A stretch of 64,000 nt of DNA, taken from positions 62,001-126,000 of the forward strand of contig NZ_JACHGN010000020.1 of the NCBI RefSeq assembly GCF_014202315.1, in the 5' to 3' direction. The stretch comes from Thermocatellispora tengchongensis. Its GTDB lineage: Bacteria; Actinomycetota; Actinomycetes; Streptosporangiales; Streptosporangiaceae. The notes under the pieces are model-generated. The model was given only the letters and a program-made list of their open reading frames with translations. It had not been told where the DNA came from and searched no databases. Below, piece after piece: positions 35,712 through 46,302 of the stretch. Position 1 is the stretch's first letter. Each line of letters begins with the position of its first letter. The position numbers were made by a program, and so were the translations under genes.

Positions 35712-36563
35712 TACGTCACCTACGCGAGCGCGGACGGCCCCAGGGTCGGCGCCCTGGTGGACGGCGAGGTCGCCGACCTGGGCTTCGACGGCGACATGGT
35801 CGCCTTCATCGAGGCCGGCGCGCCGCACGCCAGGATGCGCCCGGTCGCCGGGACACCGCGCCTGCTCGCCCCGCTGCGCCCGCGCTCCATGCGCGACTTC
35901 CTGCAGTTCAAGGGACATCTCGACAACGCCCTGGTCCGCCTGGGCCGCGAGATCCCGCAGGAGTTCTGGACCGTGCCCGCCTACTACAAGGGCATGCCCG
36001 ACACCGTCATCGGCCCCGGCGACGTCATCCCCTGGCCCGCCTACACCGACCGCCTGGACCACGAGCTGGAGCTGGGCTGCGTCATCGGCCGGGCCGGCGC
36101 GGACATCCCGGCCGGCCGCGCGGCCGACCACATCTTCGGCTGGACGATCTGGAACGACGTCTCGGCCCGCGACGTGCAGGTCCGCGAGGTCCCGCTGTCC
36201 CTCGGCCCGGCCAAGGCCAAGGACTGGGACGGCTCCAACGTCCTCGGGCCGTGCATCGTCACCCACGACGAGGTGGACGGCCAGGCCCTGGACATGGCCG
36301 TGCGCGTCAACGGCGAGGAGTGGGGGCGCGACAACTCCGCGTCCATGCGGCACGGCTTCGCCGAGCTGATCGCGTATGCCTCGCAGGACCAGCGGCTCCA
36401 CCCCGGGGAGCTGCTCGGCTCGGGCACCGCCTCCGGCGGGTCCGGGCTGGAGATCGACCGGTGGCTCGCGCCCGGCGACCGGATCGAGATGGAGATCGAG
36501 GGCATCGGAGTCCTGGCCAACGTGGTCGGGGAGAAGAGGAGGAAGCCATGGCCTTCGTCGTGA
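35706..36563 (+). CDS. fumarylacetoacetate hydrolase family protein
   Basis: 285-residue second FAH-fold enzyme, only distantly similar to its neighbour. Metal ligands are seen in DHELELGCVIG near residue 120 and NDVSARDVQ near 155; AKDWDGSNVLGPCIVT and GSGTASGGSG near 240 are also characteristic. It could be the hydratase or decarboxylase partner of the first FAH protein in processing a 2-hydroxymuconate-like intermediate. Its last 16 bases overlap the ABM gene. Confidence 0.92.
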   Translation: MRYVTYASADGPRVGALVDGEVADLGFDGDMVAFIEAGAPHARMRPVAGTPRLLAPLRPRSMRDFLQFKGHLDNALVRLGREIPQEFWTVPAYYKGMPDTVIGPGDVIPWPAYTDRLDHELELGCVIGRAGADIPAGRAADHIFGWTIWNDVSARDVQVREVPLSLGPAKAKDWDGSNVLGPCIVTHDEVDGQALDMAVRVNGEEWGRDNSASMRHGFAELIAYASQDQRLHPGELLGSGTASGGSGLEIDRWLAPGDRIEMEIEGIGVLANVVGEKRRKPWPSS

Positions 36564-36859
36564 CGGCCCTGTGGACCGCCAAGCGGGGAGAGGAGGAGAA
36601 CGTCGCCAGGATCCTCGCCGAGCTGGTCGGCCCCTCGCGCGACGAGCCGGGGAGCCTGTTCTACCAGCCGCACCGCGACCCGGAGGACCCACGCAGGTTC
36701 TTCTTCTACGAGCAGTACACCGACCGGGCCGCGTACGAGGCGCACGGCTCCTCCGAGCACTTCCAGAAGCTCGGCTTCGGGCAGGCGATCCCGCTGCTGG
36801 AGTCCCGCGAGCGCTGGTTCTACGAGACCTGGGAGCCCGACGGCTCCCAGGCCGGCTGA
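36548..36859 (+). CDS. antibiotic biosynthesis monooxygenase (ABM) domain protein
   Basis: 103-residue ferredoxin-like ABM protein (VTALWTAKRGEEENV at the start, then EPGSLFYQPHRDPEDPRRFF and FEQ-type EQYTDRAAYEAH). Members include cofactor-free quinol oxygenases and stabilising partners. ATG 36548 has GGAGG five bases before it and lies inside the end of the FAH gene. In this operon it may handle a quinol or protect against autoxidation; no activity can be deduced. Confidence 0.9.
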   Translation: MAFVVTALWTAKRGEEENVARILAELVGPSRDEPGSLFYQPHRDPEDPRRFFFYEQYTDRAAYEAHGSSEHFQKLGFGQAIPLLESRERWFYETWEPDGSQAG

Positions 36860-36871
36860 GGGAGGCCCGGC

Positions 36872-38245
36872 ATGACGATCGCCAGCACGGACCCGGCCAC
36901 GGGCCGCACCTGGCAGACCTACGACGCACTGCGTCCGGAGGAGGTGGAACGGCGTCTGGCCCGCGCCGCCGCGGCCTGGGAGACGTACCGGACGACCTCC
37001 CTGGAACGGCGCGCCGCCTGGCTGCTCGCCGCGGCGCGGCTGCTGGAGGAGCGCGCCGGCGAGCTGGCCGCACTGGCCGCGCGCGAGATGGGCAAGCCGG
37101 TCTCCGCGGGGCGGGCCGAGGTGCTCAAGTGCGCCAGGGCGTCCCGTTACTACGCCGCCAACGCCGCGCGGATGCTGGAGCCGGTCCCGGCCGACGCCGC
37201 GGCGGTCGGGGCGTCGGAGGCGTACGTACGCTACGAGCCGCTCGGCCCCGTGCTGGCGGTCATGCCGTGGAACTACCCGTTCTGGCAGGTGGTGCGGTTC
37301 GCCGCCCCGGCGCTCATGGCCGGGAACGTCGTGCTGCTCAAGCACGCGTCCAATGTGCCCGCCTGCGCCCTGGCGCTGGAGGAGGTCTTCCGCGCGGCGG
37401 GCTTCCCCGAGGCGGCGTTCCAGACCCTGCTGATCGGCTCCCGCGCCGTCGAGGAGGTCGTGCGCGACCGGCGGGTGGCCGCCGTCACCCTCACCGGTAG
37501 CGAGGGCGCGGGCCGGGCCGTGGCCGCCGCGGCCGGGCGGGCGATCAAGAAGACGGTCCTGGAACTCGGCGGCAGCGATCCGTTCGTCGTCATGCCGAGC
37601 GCGGACGTGGGCGAGGCCGCGCGTGTCGCCGCGGCCTCGCGCTTCCAGAACGCCGGGCAGAGCTGTATCGCGGCCAAGCGGTTCATCGTGCACCGCGACT
37701 GCCACGGCGAGTTCACGCGGGCCTTCCGGGAGCACGCCGAGGCGCTGACGCCCGGCGACCCGATGCGCGAGGACACCGCGCTCGGCCCGCTCGCGACCCG
37801 CCGCGCTCTGGACGACCTCCAGGCCCTCGTGGACGACGCCGCCGCCAAGGGCGCGCGGGTGCTGTGCGGCGGCAAGCCCGGCCCCGGACCGGGCTGGTAC
37901 TACCCGCCCACGGTGATCGACGGCGTCACCGAGGAGATGAGGCTGTGGTCGGAGGAGGCGTTCGGGCCGGTCGCCGCCGTGATCGAGGTCGCCGGCCTGG
38001 ACGAGGCGATCGAGGTCGCCAACGCCACCGACCTCGGGCTCAGCTCCAACGCCTGGACCGGCTCGCAGGAGGAGGCGGGGCGGCTCGTCGCCGAGCTGCG
38101 GGCGGGGGCGGTGTTCGTCAACGGCATGTCGGCGTCCTATCCCGAGCTCCCCTTCGGGGGCGTCAAGGACTCCGGCTACGGCCGCGAGCTGTCCGACCTG
38201 GGGCTGCGCGAGTTCTGCAACGCCAAGACCGTCTGGAAGGGGTAG
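36872..38245 (+). CDS. NAD(P)-dependent aldehyde dehydrogenase (succinate-semialdehyde type)
   Basis: 457-residue aldehyde dehydrogenase of the shorter GabD/YneI-like type. Visible: MPWNYPFWQ near residue 131, TGSEGAGRAVA near 208, ELGGSDPFVV with the general-base Glu near 230 and the catalytic Cys in NAGQSCIAAKR near 265. ELPFGGVKDSGYGRE is near the C terminus. It would oxidise a semialdehyde released from ring-cleavage products to an acid for central metabolism. The operon order (two FAH, ABM, ALDH, SDR) supports this. Confidence 0.93.
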   Translation: MTIASTDPATGRTWQTYDALRPEEVERRLARAAAAWETYRTTSLERRAAWLLAAARLLEERAGELAALAAREMGKPVSAGRAEVLKCARASRYYAANAARMLEPVPADAAAVGASEAYVRYEPLGPVLAVMPWNYPFWQVVRFAAPALMAGNVVLLKHASNVPACALALEEVFRAAGFPEAAFQTLLIGSRAVEEVVRDRRVAAVTLTGSEGAGRAVAAAAGRAIKKTVLELGGSDPFVVMPSADVGEAARVAAASRFQNAGQSCIAAKRFIVHRDCHGEFTRAFREHAEALTPGDPMREDTALGPLATRRALDDLQALVDDAAAKGARVLCGGKPGPGPGWYYPPTVIDGVTEEMRLWSEEAFGPVAAVIEVAGLDEAIEVANATDLGLSSNAWTGSQEEAGRLVAELRAGAVFVNGMSASYPELPFGGVKDSGYGRELSDLGLREFCNAKTVWKG

Positions 38246-38256
38246 GGGAGGACCGC

Positions 38257-38997
38257 ATGCCCACGACCGTCATCACCGGAGGCACCGGCGGGATCGGCGT
38301 CGAGACCGCGCGGGCCCTGCTCGCGGCCTCGCCCGACCGCGCCGTCGCCCTGGTGGACCTCAAGGTCTCCGACATCCCCGAGCCGCTCGCCGCCTACGGC
38401 GGCCGGGTCGCCGTCTTCGCCTGCGACGTGACCGACGAGCAGTCCGTCGCCGCCACCGGGGCCGAGATCCGCGCCGCGATGCCGTCCGTGGACTCCCTGG
38501 TCAACGGCGCCGGGATCGTGCACAACGACGCGAGCATCGACATGCCGATGGACCGCTTCCGCGCCATGCTCGCGGTCCATGTCGAGGGCACGCTGCTGTG
38601 GTGCCGGCAGGTCGCCCGCTCCCTGCACGGGCCGGGCTCGATCGTCAACATCGGCTCGATCGCGGGCCAGTTCGGCCATCCGCGGCGCATCGCCTACGGC
38701 GCCGCCAAGGCCGCCGTCCACTCCATCACCAAGACCCTCGCCGTGGAGTGGGCCGGGCGTGGCATCCGGGTCAACGCCGTGACCCCCGGCTACATCGAGA
38801 CCCCGATGATGAAGGAGGTCGCCCGCATCGGCCTGGTGGACGCCGACGTCGCCGCCGGCTGGGCCGCGATGAAGCGGCTCGGGAGCCCCGCCGAGGTCGC
38901 CGCCGCGATCCGGTTCCTGCTCAGCGACGAGGCGTCCTTCATCACCGGCCACATCCTCAACGTGGACGGAGGCTTCGCCGTGCTGAAGGCGGAATAG
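38257..38997 (+). CDS. SDR-family oxidoreductase
   Basis: 246-residue classical SDR with ITGGTGGIGVETA, LVNGAG (Gly instead of the second Asn of NNAG), NIGSIAGQF and the YGAAK active site. It ends with the usual ILNVDGG. ATG 38257 has GGGGAGG upstream, 11 bp after the aldehyde dehydrogenase. It is the last gene of the plus-strand aromatic operon and converges with the HxlR gene. Confidence 0.92.
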   Translation: MPTTVITGGTGGIGVETARALLAASPDRAVALVDLKVSDIPEPLAAYGGRVAVFACDVTDEQSVAATGAEIRAAMPSVDSLVNGAGIVHNDASIDMPMDRFRAMLAVHVEGTLLWCRQVARSLHGPGSIVNIGSIAGQFGHPRRIAYGAAKAAVHSITKTLAVEWAGRGIRVNAVTPGYIETPMMKEVARIGLVDADVAAGWAAMKRLGSPAEVAAAIRFLLSDEASFITGHILNVDGGFAVLKAE

Positions 38998-39095
38998 CGC
39001 CGCCCGCCCGCAGGCCCTGGCTGCCTCCGTGCCGCTCCGCGCCCTCCCGGCCGCGGCGGGCGCGGGGGAGCCGGGCCGCCATCAGGGCGCGACCC

Positions 39096-39497
39096 TCAGC
39101 GATCCGCCTGGCCGTGCTCGTCGTACGCGGCCCGCGCCGACTCGATGGCGAGGATGTTCATCTCCGCCCAGGCGCGCACACCGGCGAGCGGGCCGTCGAG
39201 CGAGCGCCCGAGCGGCGTGAGCGAGTAGTGGACGGCCGGGGGCACCGTCGGCTCGACGCGGCGCCGCACCAGGCCGTCGCGTTCGAGGGACCGCAGCGTC
39301 TGCGACAGCACCTTCTGCGAGATTCCGGTGACGCGCCGGCGCAACTCGGCGAAGCGCACCTCGCCGGGCGCGGCGTCGGCGAGCACCTTGATGAGCATGG
39401 ACTCCCATTTCCCGCCGATGCGGTCGAGCACCTGCCGGGTGGGGCAGGCCGGGTCGAAGAGGTCTCCGGGGGCCGTCTTCGTGGTGGGGGTGGTCAC
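39096..39497 (-). CDS. HxlR-family transcriptional regulator
   Basis: 133-residue winged-helix protein. HxlR features: CPTRQVLDRIGGKWE near residue 20 with the redox-active type Cys, the recognition helix GISQKVLSQTLRSLERDGLV near residue 65 and the wing RRRVEPTVPPAVHYSLTPLG. The start is GTG 39497 (GAGG upstream). It diverges from the carboxylesterase remnant, and the gap contains repeated GGTTAC elements. Its original target may have been that now broken enzyme. Confidence 0.9.
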   Translation of the reverse strand: MTTPTTKTAPGDLFDPACPTRQVLDRIGGKWESMLIKVLADAAPGEVRFAELRRRVTGISQKVLSQTLRSLERDGLVRRRVEPTVPPAVHYSLTPLGRSLDGPLAGVRAWAEMNILAIESARAAYDEHGQADR

Positions 39498-39556
39498 CTG
39501 CAGCTCACCTCGTATCGGAAAAGTGCCGTCTTCGCACGATAGCAGCAGTCTCCTAT

Positions 39557-39580
39557 GGTTACCACGTACCTGCTGGTTAC
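39557..39580. promoter_or_regulatory. putative HxlR operator
   Basis: GGTTAC at 39557-39562 and again at 39575-39580, 18 bp apart, with TACCACGTACC between. The position between the divergent HxlR and esterase genes suggests a binding site; evidence is limited to the repeat. Confidence 0.35.
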
Positions 39581-39597
39581 TTCTGAAGGAGACATCG

Positions 39598-40738
39598 GTG
39601 ACCACTCGCACGGAGGTGCGGACCGCGCACGGACGGCTCGGGGGCACGCTCAGCGGCGACCGCGCGGTCCGCGCCTTCAAGGGGATCCCGTACGCCGCCC
39701 CGCCCGTCGGCCCGCTGCGCTGGCGCCCGCCGCGGCCGGCTCCGCGCTGGGACGGCGTCCGCCCGGCCACCGCCTACGGCCCGGTGGCGCCGCAGCCCGC
39801 GATCCCCGCCACCTCGCTGTACTTCGCGGGAGACCAGTCGCAGAGCGAGGACTGCCTCTACCTCAACGTCTGGGGCCCGGCGGACCCCGCGGAGCGGCGG
39901 CCTGTGATCGTCTGGTTCCACATCGGCGCGTTCCTGTTCGGCTCGGGATCGGCGGGGGCGGGACCGGTGTCCGACTACGACGGCGAGGCCCTGGCCCGCG
40001 CCGGCGCCGTCGTCGTGACGGTGAACCACCGCCTCGGACGCCTGGGCTTCCTGGCTCATCCGTGGCTGACGGCCGAGTCGCCCGATGGCGCCTCCGGCAA
40101 CTACGGGCTGCTCGACCAGATCGCCGCGCTGCGCTGGGTCCAGGAGAACATCGAGGTCTTCGGCGGCGACCCGACCCGCGTCACCGTCGCCGGGGTCTCC
40201 GCCGGCGCCGCGAGCATCAGCGCCCTGATGACCTCCCCGCTCGCGCGCGGCCTGTTCCACCGCGCCATCGCCGGCAGCGGCGGCCTGTTCGGCCCGGTCG
40301 CGGAGAGCTGCGGCATCAACGATCTGATCCAGGACCTGCCCGCCGCGGAACGCAGCGGCGTCCGGCTCGGCGACCTGCTCGGCGTGCGTTCGCCGGAGGA
40401 GTTGCGGGCGCTTTCGCCGCAGCGCCTGGCGAGCGTGCACCCCCAGGCCGAGCGGCCCTTCCGGATGGACTTCCTGCCGGTGCCGGTCGGCCGCGGCGAC
40501 TTCGACACCGCCTGGCCGATCATCGACGGCCATGCTGTCCCGCCTGATGTCCGGCTACTGGGTCCGGTTCGCCGCGACCGGGGATCCCAACGGCGGCGGC
40601 CGCCCCCAGTGGACCCCCTTCGACCCCGGACGGCCCAGCGCGCTGCGCTTCGGCGAGCGCGTGGAGCAGGGGGAGGTGCCGCACCGCGCCCGTCTGGACC
40701 TGCTCGACGAGTACTACACCCGCCGCCGGGCGAGCTGA
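39598..40738 (+). pseudogene. type B carboxylesterase, broken by internal deletion and frameshift
   Basis: The N-terminal part reads cleanly from GTG 39598 (GAAGGAG upstream): FKGIPYAAPPVGPLRWRPP, SEDCLYLNVW, an oxyanion region HIGAFLFGSG and the nucleophile elbow GVSAG near residue 200. At about 40531 this frame loses similarity. The family C terminus (LSRLMSGYWVRFAATGDPNG to LDEYYTRR) then appears in the next frame, 40532-40738. Together the pieces give about 380 residues, roughly 120 fewer than usual. The missing part should hold the catalytic acid and histidine, so the product cannot be a normal esterase. Confidence 0.82.
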
Positions 40739-40762
40739 TCGCCGCGCTCCTGGCCGCGGCGG

Positions 40763-41872
<1,110 letters not shown>

Positions 41873-41882
41873 CGATCTCTCC

Positions 41883-42896
41883 TCACTCCTGCGGTCGGAC
41901 GACTGCCTTGACCAGCTCGGGATCACGGGCGCCGGCCGTCAGCGCCCGCTCGACCTCGGCCAGGCCGTAGTGCCCGGTCACCAGCGCGTCCAGCCGGACG
42001 CGGCCCGCCGCGGCCAGGGCGATGGCCTGCGGCCAGGTGCCGGCGTAGCGGAACGTGCCCGTCACCTCCAGCTCGCGCGTCTGCACATGGGACAGCGGCA
42101 GCGGTATCTCATCCCCGCCCATGCCGATGAGCACGACCCGCCCCGCCCGTCCCACCGCGCGGACGGCCTCGCCGATCGCGGCCGGATGACCCGAGCATTC
42201 GAGCAGCACATCCGGCTCCAGCCCGGCGCCGGACACCGGGTTCTCGCGCACGTCGAGGGTCGCGCTCGCGCCCAGGTCACGGGCCACCCTGAGCCGGGCG
42301 GGGTTCACGTCGGTGATCACGACATCGGTGGCGCCGAAGGCCAGCGCGGCCTGCATGCACAGCAGCCCGACCGGGCCGGCGCCGGTGACCAGCACGCGGG
42401 CGCCCGGCTGGACCCGGGCCTTCCGGCAGGCCCACACGCCCACCGACAGCGGCTCGATCAGGGCGGCGGCGTCGTCGGACAGGGCGTCGGGCACCGGGTG
42501 GGCGAACTCCTCGTGCACGACGACGTACTCGCAGAAGGCGCCGTCGATCGGAGGGGTGCCGAAGAACCGCATGCGCGGGCACAGGTTGTACCGGCCGGCC
42601 CGGCAGTGCACGCAGGTGAAGTCGGGCAGGCCGGGCTCCACCGAGACGCGCCGCCCCAGGAGACCGCGGCCGGTCCCGGGCCCGGCGGCGACCACGGTCC
42701 CGGCCGGCTCGTGGCCCAGCACCAGCGGCGCCTCCACCACGAAGTCGCCGATCCGGCCGTGTTCGTAGTAGTGGACGTCCGAGCCGCACGTCCCGACCGA
42801 TTCGACCCGCACCAGCACCTGCCGGGGGCCGGGCTCGGGCCGGGGCCGCTCCTCCAGAAGGATCTTTCCCACCCCGTGCAGTACGGCCGCGCGCAT
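41883..42896 (-). CDS. zinc-dependent polyol (sorbitol/xylitol-type) dehydrogenase
   Basis: 337-residue medium-chain dehydrogenase. Catalytic zinc ligands are seen in GTCGSDVHYYEHG near residue 38 and LGHEPAG near residue 62. The CVHCRAGRYNLCP loop with three rather than four cysteines is typical of sorbitol dehydrogenases. The NAD fold carries VTGAGPVGLLCMQAAL. ATG 42896 is preferred over GTG 42905. It oxidises a polyol to a ketose and lies between the permease and ATPase genes of the importer operon. Confidence 0.92.
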   Translation of the reverse strand: MRAAVLHGVGKILLEERPRPEPGPRQVLVRVESVGTCGSDVHYYEHGRIGDFVVEAPLVLGHEPAGTVVAAGPGTGRGLLGRRVSVEPGLPDFTCVHCRAGRYNLCPRMRFFGTPPIDGAFCEYVVVHEEFAHPVPDALSDDAAALIEPLSVGVWACRKARVQPGARVLVTGAGPVGLLCMQAALAFGATDVVITDVNPARLRVARDLGASATLDVRENPVSGAGLEPDVLLECSGHPAAIGEAVRAVGRAGRVVLIGMGGDEIPLPLSHVQTRELEVTGTFRYAGTWPQAIALAAAGRVRLDALVTGHYGLAEVERALTAGARDPELVKAVVRPQE

Positions 42897-42905
42897 GGCG
42901 AGCAC

Positions 42906-43850
42906 CTACTCTCCGGTTACGGCGCCGAGGGTGAGCCCGGTGACCAGCCAGCGGCGCACGGCCAGCCCGGCGAGCATCATCGGCACGACCACGATGGTGC
43001 CGATCGCGGTGAGCTGGCCCCAGTCGATGCCGGTCTGGGTGACCAGCTGGGAGGCGGCGATGGGCAGCGTCTGGGAGTTCGGCCCGGAGAAGACCACGGC
43101 GAACGCGTAGTCGTTCCAGGCGAAGACCAGGCACAGGATGAACGTGGTGACCAGCCCCGACTTGGTCAGCGGCAGGATGACCAGGTAGAACGCCTGCCAG
43201 CGGGAGCAGCCGGAGACGAGCGCCGACTCCTCCAGCGACGAGGGCACCTCGGCGAAGAAGGCGCTCATCAGCCAGATGGCGAAGGGCAGGTTGAAGGTCA
43301 GGTAGGCCAGCACCAGCCCGGGGATCGAGTCGATCAGGCCCAGCCCACGGAAGATCAGGAACAGCGGCACCACGATCGCCGCGATCGGCGCCATGCGGGT
43401 GGAGATGATCCAGAAGGCCAGGTGCCTCTTCCCGCGCATCTGGGTGCGCGCCAGGCCGTACCCGGCCAGGGCGCCCAGGAAGACCGCGAGCAGCGCGGAG
43501 ATCCCGGCGGCGAGCACGCTGTGCAGGATGTACGGCGCGAGGTTGTTGGGGCCGCGGAACAGGTTGCGGTAGTTGTCCAGGGTCGGGGTGAAGAAGACCT
43601 GCGGTGTGGACGCGGTCACGTCCACGCGGTTCTTGAACGACGACAGCAGCATCCAGGCCAGGGGGACCAGCGTCCAGAGCATCGCCAGGACGATGAGCAG
43701 CGTCACCAGCCATCGCGTGCGCCGGCTGCTCGACTCCAGCGGCGACTGCGGTTCGCCGCGCGGGGCGGCGGCGATCGCCCGGCCGTGCGCGGCCTCGTCC
43801 GCGACGGCCGGCCGCGGTGTGGGCGACGGCGGCGTCGTCGAGGTGCTCAT
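42906..43850 (-). CDS. sugar/polyol ABC permease (MalG type)
   Basis: 314-residue membrane subunit. A proline/alanine-rich cytosolic N-terminal tail of about 45 residues precedes six hydrophobic segments. The coupling loop ESALVSGCSRWQAFYLVILPL corresponds to the EAA motif. Its ATG at 43850 overlaps the stop of the MalF-type gene (ATGA). The tail is longer than usual and low in complexity. Confidence 0.93.
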   Translation of the reverse strand: MSTSTTPPSPTPRPAVADEAAHGRAIAAAPRGEPQSPLESSSRRTRWLVTLLIVLAMLWTLVPLAWMLLSSFKNRVDVTASTPQVFFTPTLDNYRNLFRGPNNLAPYILHSVLAAGISALLAVFLGALAGYGLARTQMRGKRHLAFWIISTRMAPIAAIVVPLFLIFRGLGLIDSIPGLVLAYLTFNLPFAIWLMSAFFAEVPSSLEESALVSGCSRWQAFYLVILPLTKSGLVTTFILCLVFAWNDYAFAVVFSGPNSQTLPIAASQLVTQTGIDWGQLTAIGTIVVVPMMLAGLAVRRWLVTGLTLGAVTGE

Positions 43851-44782
43851 CGGGTCAACCCCCTCACATCCAGCAGCCGGACGAAGGTACGGGCGATGAG
43901 GATCGAGAAGACCAGCATCGCCAGGCCGATGGCGGCGGCGTAGCCGAGGTCGAAGAAGCGGAACGCGGTCTCGTACAGCCGGACTGGGACGATCTTGGTC
44001 GCGTCGGCGGGGCCGCCGTTGGTGGTGACCCAGATGATGTCGAAGTAGCGGATGGCGTCCATCGACCGGATGAGCAGCGCGACGAGCAGCACGTTGGAGA
44101 TCGCCGGGAAGAGGATGTAGCGCAGCGTCATCCATCCCCCGGCGCCGTCCACGGCGGCGGCCTCCCGCACCGACTGCGGCACGCTGGACAGTCCCGCGAG
44201 GGTGATCAGGGCGATCAGCGGGGTCCACTCCCACACGTCCATCAGCACGACCGCGGCGAAGGCGCTGACCGGGGAGCCGAGGATGTCGCCGGTGTAGCCC
44301 AGCGAGCGCAGCACCCACGCGTACAGGCCGAAGGTGGAGTCGGTGAGGTAGCGGCCCAGCAGGCCGACGATCGAGGGCGCGGCGAACATCGGCAGCAGCA
44401 GCAGGCTGAGCAGGATGTTGCGGCCGCGCAGCACCCGGAACAGGCATAGGGCGATGCCCACGCCCAGGACCATCTCCAGCCCGACGGTGAGGACGAAGTA
44501 GACGACCGTCCGCAGCCAGGACATCCACATGTCCGCGTCGGTGAAGAAGCGCGCCCAGTTCGTCAGGCCCGCCACGTCGAGCCGCACCCCGCCCAGCAAC
44601 CGGACGCGGGAGAAGCTCATCGCGATCAGGGCGAGGAAGGGCACGATCGACAGCGCGGCCAGCAGCACCAGGCCGGGTGACATCATCTTGCCTTCGAAGC
44701 CGATCCGCGGCTCCTTGCGCGCGGTGATCCGCTGCTCGGCCGAGCCGCGCGCCACCGGTGAGGACTGCGCCGCGTGCGCCAT
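43847..44782 (-). CDS. sugar/polyol ABC permease (MalF type)
   Basis: 311-residue membrane protein with six main hydrophobic segments and the EAA-type loop REAAAVDGAGGWMTLRYILFP near residue 210. The ATG at 44782 directly abuts the TAG of the binding-protein gene (TAGATG), and its own stop overlaps the MalG-type start. It forms the channel with that protein. Confidence 0.93.
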   Translation of the reverse strand: MAHAAQSSPVARGSAEQRITARKEPRIGFEGKMMSPGLVLLAALSIVPFLALIAMSFSRVRLLGGVRLDVAGLTNWARFFTDADMWMSWLRTVVYFVLTVGLEMVLGVGIALCLFRVLRGRNILLSLLLLPMFAAPSIVGLLGRYLTDSTFGLYAWVLRSLGYTGDILGSPVSAFAAVVLMDVWEWTPLIALITLAGLSSVPQSVREAAAVDGAGGWMTLRYILFPAISNVLLVALLIRSMDAIRYFDIIWVTTNGGPADATKIVPVRLYETAFRFFDLGYAAAIGLAMLVFSILIARTFVRLLDVRGLTR

Positions 44783-46258
44783 CTAGGCCACCCACCCTCG
44801 CGCCACGATCCGGTCCACCCGCGACTTGATCGAACGCATCGTCTCCCGCGGTGACTCCGCTCCGCTGAGCATGCGGGACAACTGGGTGAAGATCGCGGTG
44901 TTGCACTCGTTCCACATCGGGATCTTGGGCCGCAGGCCGATCCGGTCGGGCTGCCATGCCTGCCGTACGGCGGCGGCCGTGAGCATGTTGGGCATCGGCG
45001 AGGGGCGCCTCTCGGCCGCGCGCACCTCGGGCATCTCGTAGACGGAGGTGCGCGTGGGGGTGCCGCCGCCGGCCTCGCTGCGCAGGTTGGCCAACTGGGT
45101 CTCCGGCGAGGTGGCCCACACCAGGAACAGCCAGGCGGCGCCGCGCTCGTGGGGCAGCGTGTTCCCGCTGATCCCGACCCCCGTGCCCCCGTACATGTTG
45201 GCCGTGGCGACCGGGCCCCTGGGCAGCACCGCGTAGCCGACCCTGCCGGGCAGCGCCGTCTCGTTGCTGGCCGCGAACTCATGCCAGTTCGGGCACATCG
45301 CCAGCCGGCCCGCGCGGAACGCGGCGCCGACACCGTCCCAGTCCCAGGTCTTGGAGGCGGGGTCGGCTATCGACAGCAGCCTGTTGTAGAACTCCGCGCC
45401 CGCGATGGCGGCGTCGGAGTCGAGCCGGCACGGTCCCGGATCGCGGGTGCCCAGACGTCCCACTTCCCTGCCGTTGTCGAAGTAGGTCCCGCCGTAGGAC
45501 CACAGCACGTTGCTGAAGTCGTTCATCAGGGAGTCGTGCTGCCTGGCCTGGTGCCCGGTGCCGTACCTGACGTCCGAGGCCGCGTTCTCGTTGAACCACC
45601 GGGCGATGCGGAAGTACTCCTCCCAGGTCCGGTCACCGCCCGGGGTGGGGTCGAACCCGAGGTCGCCGGCCATGCGGTCGTGGTATTTCTCGAACAGGTC
45701 GCGCCGGTACTGCCAGATCATCGTCGGCGCGTCGTACGGCAGGGCGTAGAACGGCTCGGGATCGGCGAACCGGCCGGCGGCGTCCATCTGGACGGGGATG
45801 AAGTCGCCGACACCGCCGGGCAGGTCGGGCAGGTTCGGGTCCGCCTGCAGCGAGCGCAGGTCCACCAGCCCTCGCTGGTACGGCGCGAGCACCTGGTAGG
45901 GGTCGGCGTAGATCACCTGGTACTGGGCCCGGCCGGAGGCCAGGTCCAGGGCGACCCGCTGGACCAGCGCGCTCAGTTCGAGCGTCACGATCCTGACCTC
46001 GATCCCCGTCAGGTCGGTGAACGGCTTGGTGTGGGCGGCGATGGCGGCGGTGGGAGCGGTGTTCTCCGAGATGAGGTTCAAGGTGGCGCCCTGGAACTGG
46101 CGCCACGGGCCGGCGTCGGCGGTTCGCGCCACGTCACTGCGGGAGCCGCACGAGACCAGGCCGGCGCCCAGAGCCGCCGACGCCCCGGCGGCCAAGGCCC
46201 CGCGCAGGACGTCGCGTCTGCTCGGCTGAGGTGGATAGCGGTCCACTGTCCACTTCAC
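44783..46258 (-). CDS. ABC transporter substrate-binding lipoprotein (sugar/polyol type, Tat signal)
   Basis: 491-residue extracellular solute-binding protein family 1. The N terminus has twin arginines (SRRDVLRGALAAG) and a lipobox ending LVSC. It is longer than typical polyol-binding proteins (about 430). Internal marks include FYALPYDAPTMIWQYRRDLF and GDRTWEEYFRIARWF. The start is GTG 46258. It heads the importer operon; a mannitol- or sorbitol-like ligand is inferred from the two dehydrogenases beside it. Confidence 0.9.
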   Translation of the reverse strand: MKWTVDRYPPQPSRRDVLRGALAAGASAALGAGLVSCGSRSDVARTADAGPWRQFQGATLNLISENTAPTAAIAAHTKPFTDLTGIEVRIVTLELSALVQRVALDLASGRAQYQVIYADPYQVLAPYQRGLVDLRSLQADPNLPDLPGGVGDFIPVQMDAAGRFADPEPFYALPYDAPTMIWQYRRDLFEKYHDRMAGDLGFDPTPGGDRTWEEYFRIARWFNENAASDVRYGTGHQARQHDSLMNDFSNVLWSYGGTYFDNGREVGRLGTRDPGPCRLDSDAAIAGAEFYNRLLSIADPASKTWDWDGVGAAFRAGRLAMCPNWHEFAASNETALPGRVGYAVLPRGPVATANMYGGTGVGISGNTLPHERGAAWLFLVWATSPETQLANLRSEAGGGTPTRTSVYEMPEVRAAERRPSPMPNMLTAAAVRQAWQPDRIGLRPKIPMWNECNTAIFTQLSRMLSGAESPRETMRSIKSRVDRIVARGWVA

Positions 46259-46302
46259 CCCCGAGTACCGTCGCAGGAAAGGGCAACGGTTCCAGGGTCA
46301 TC

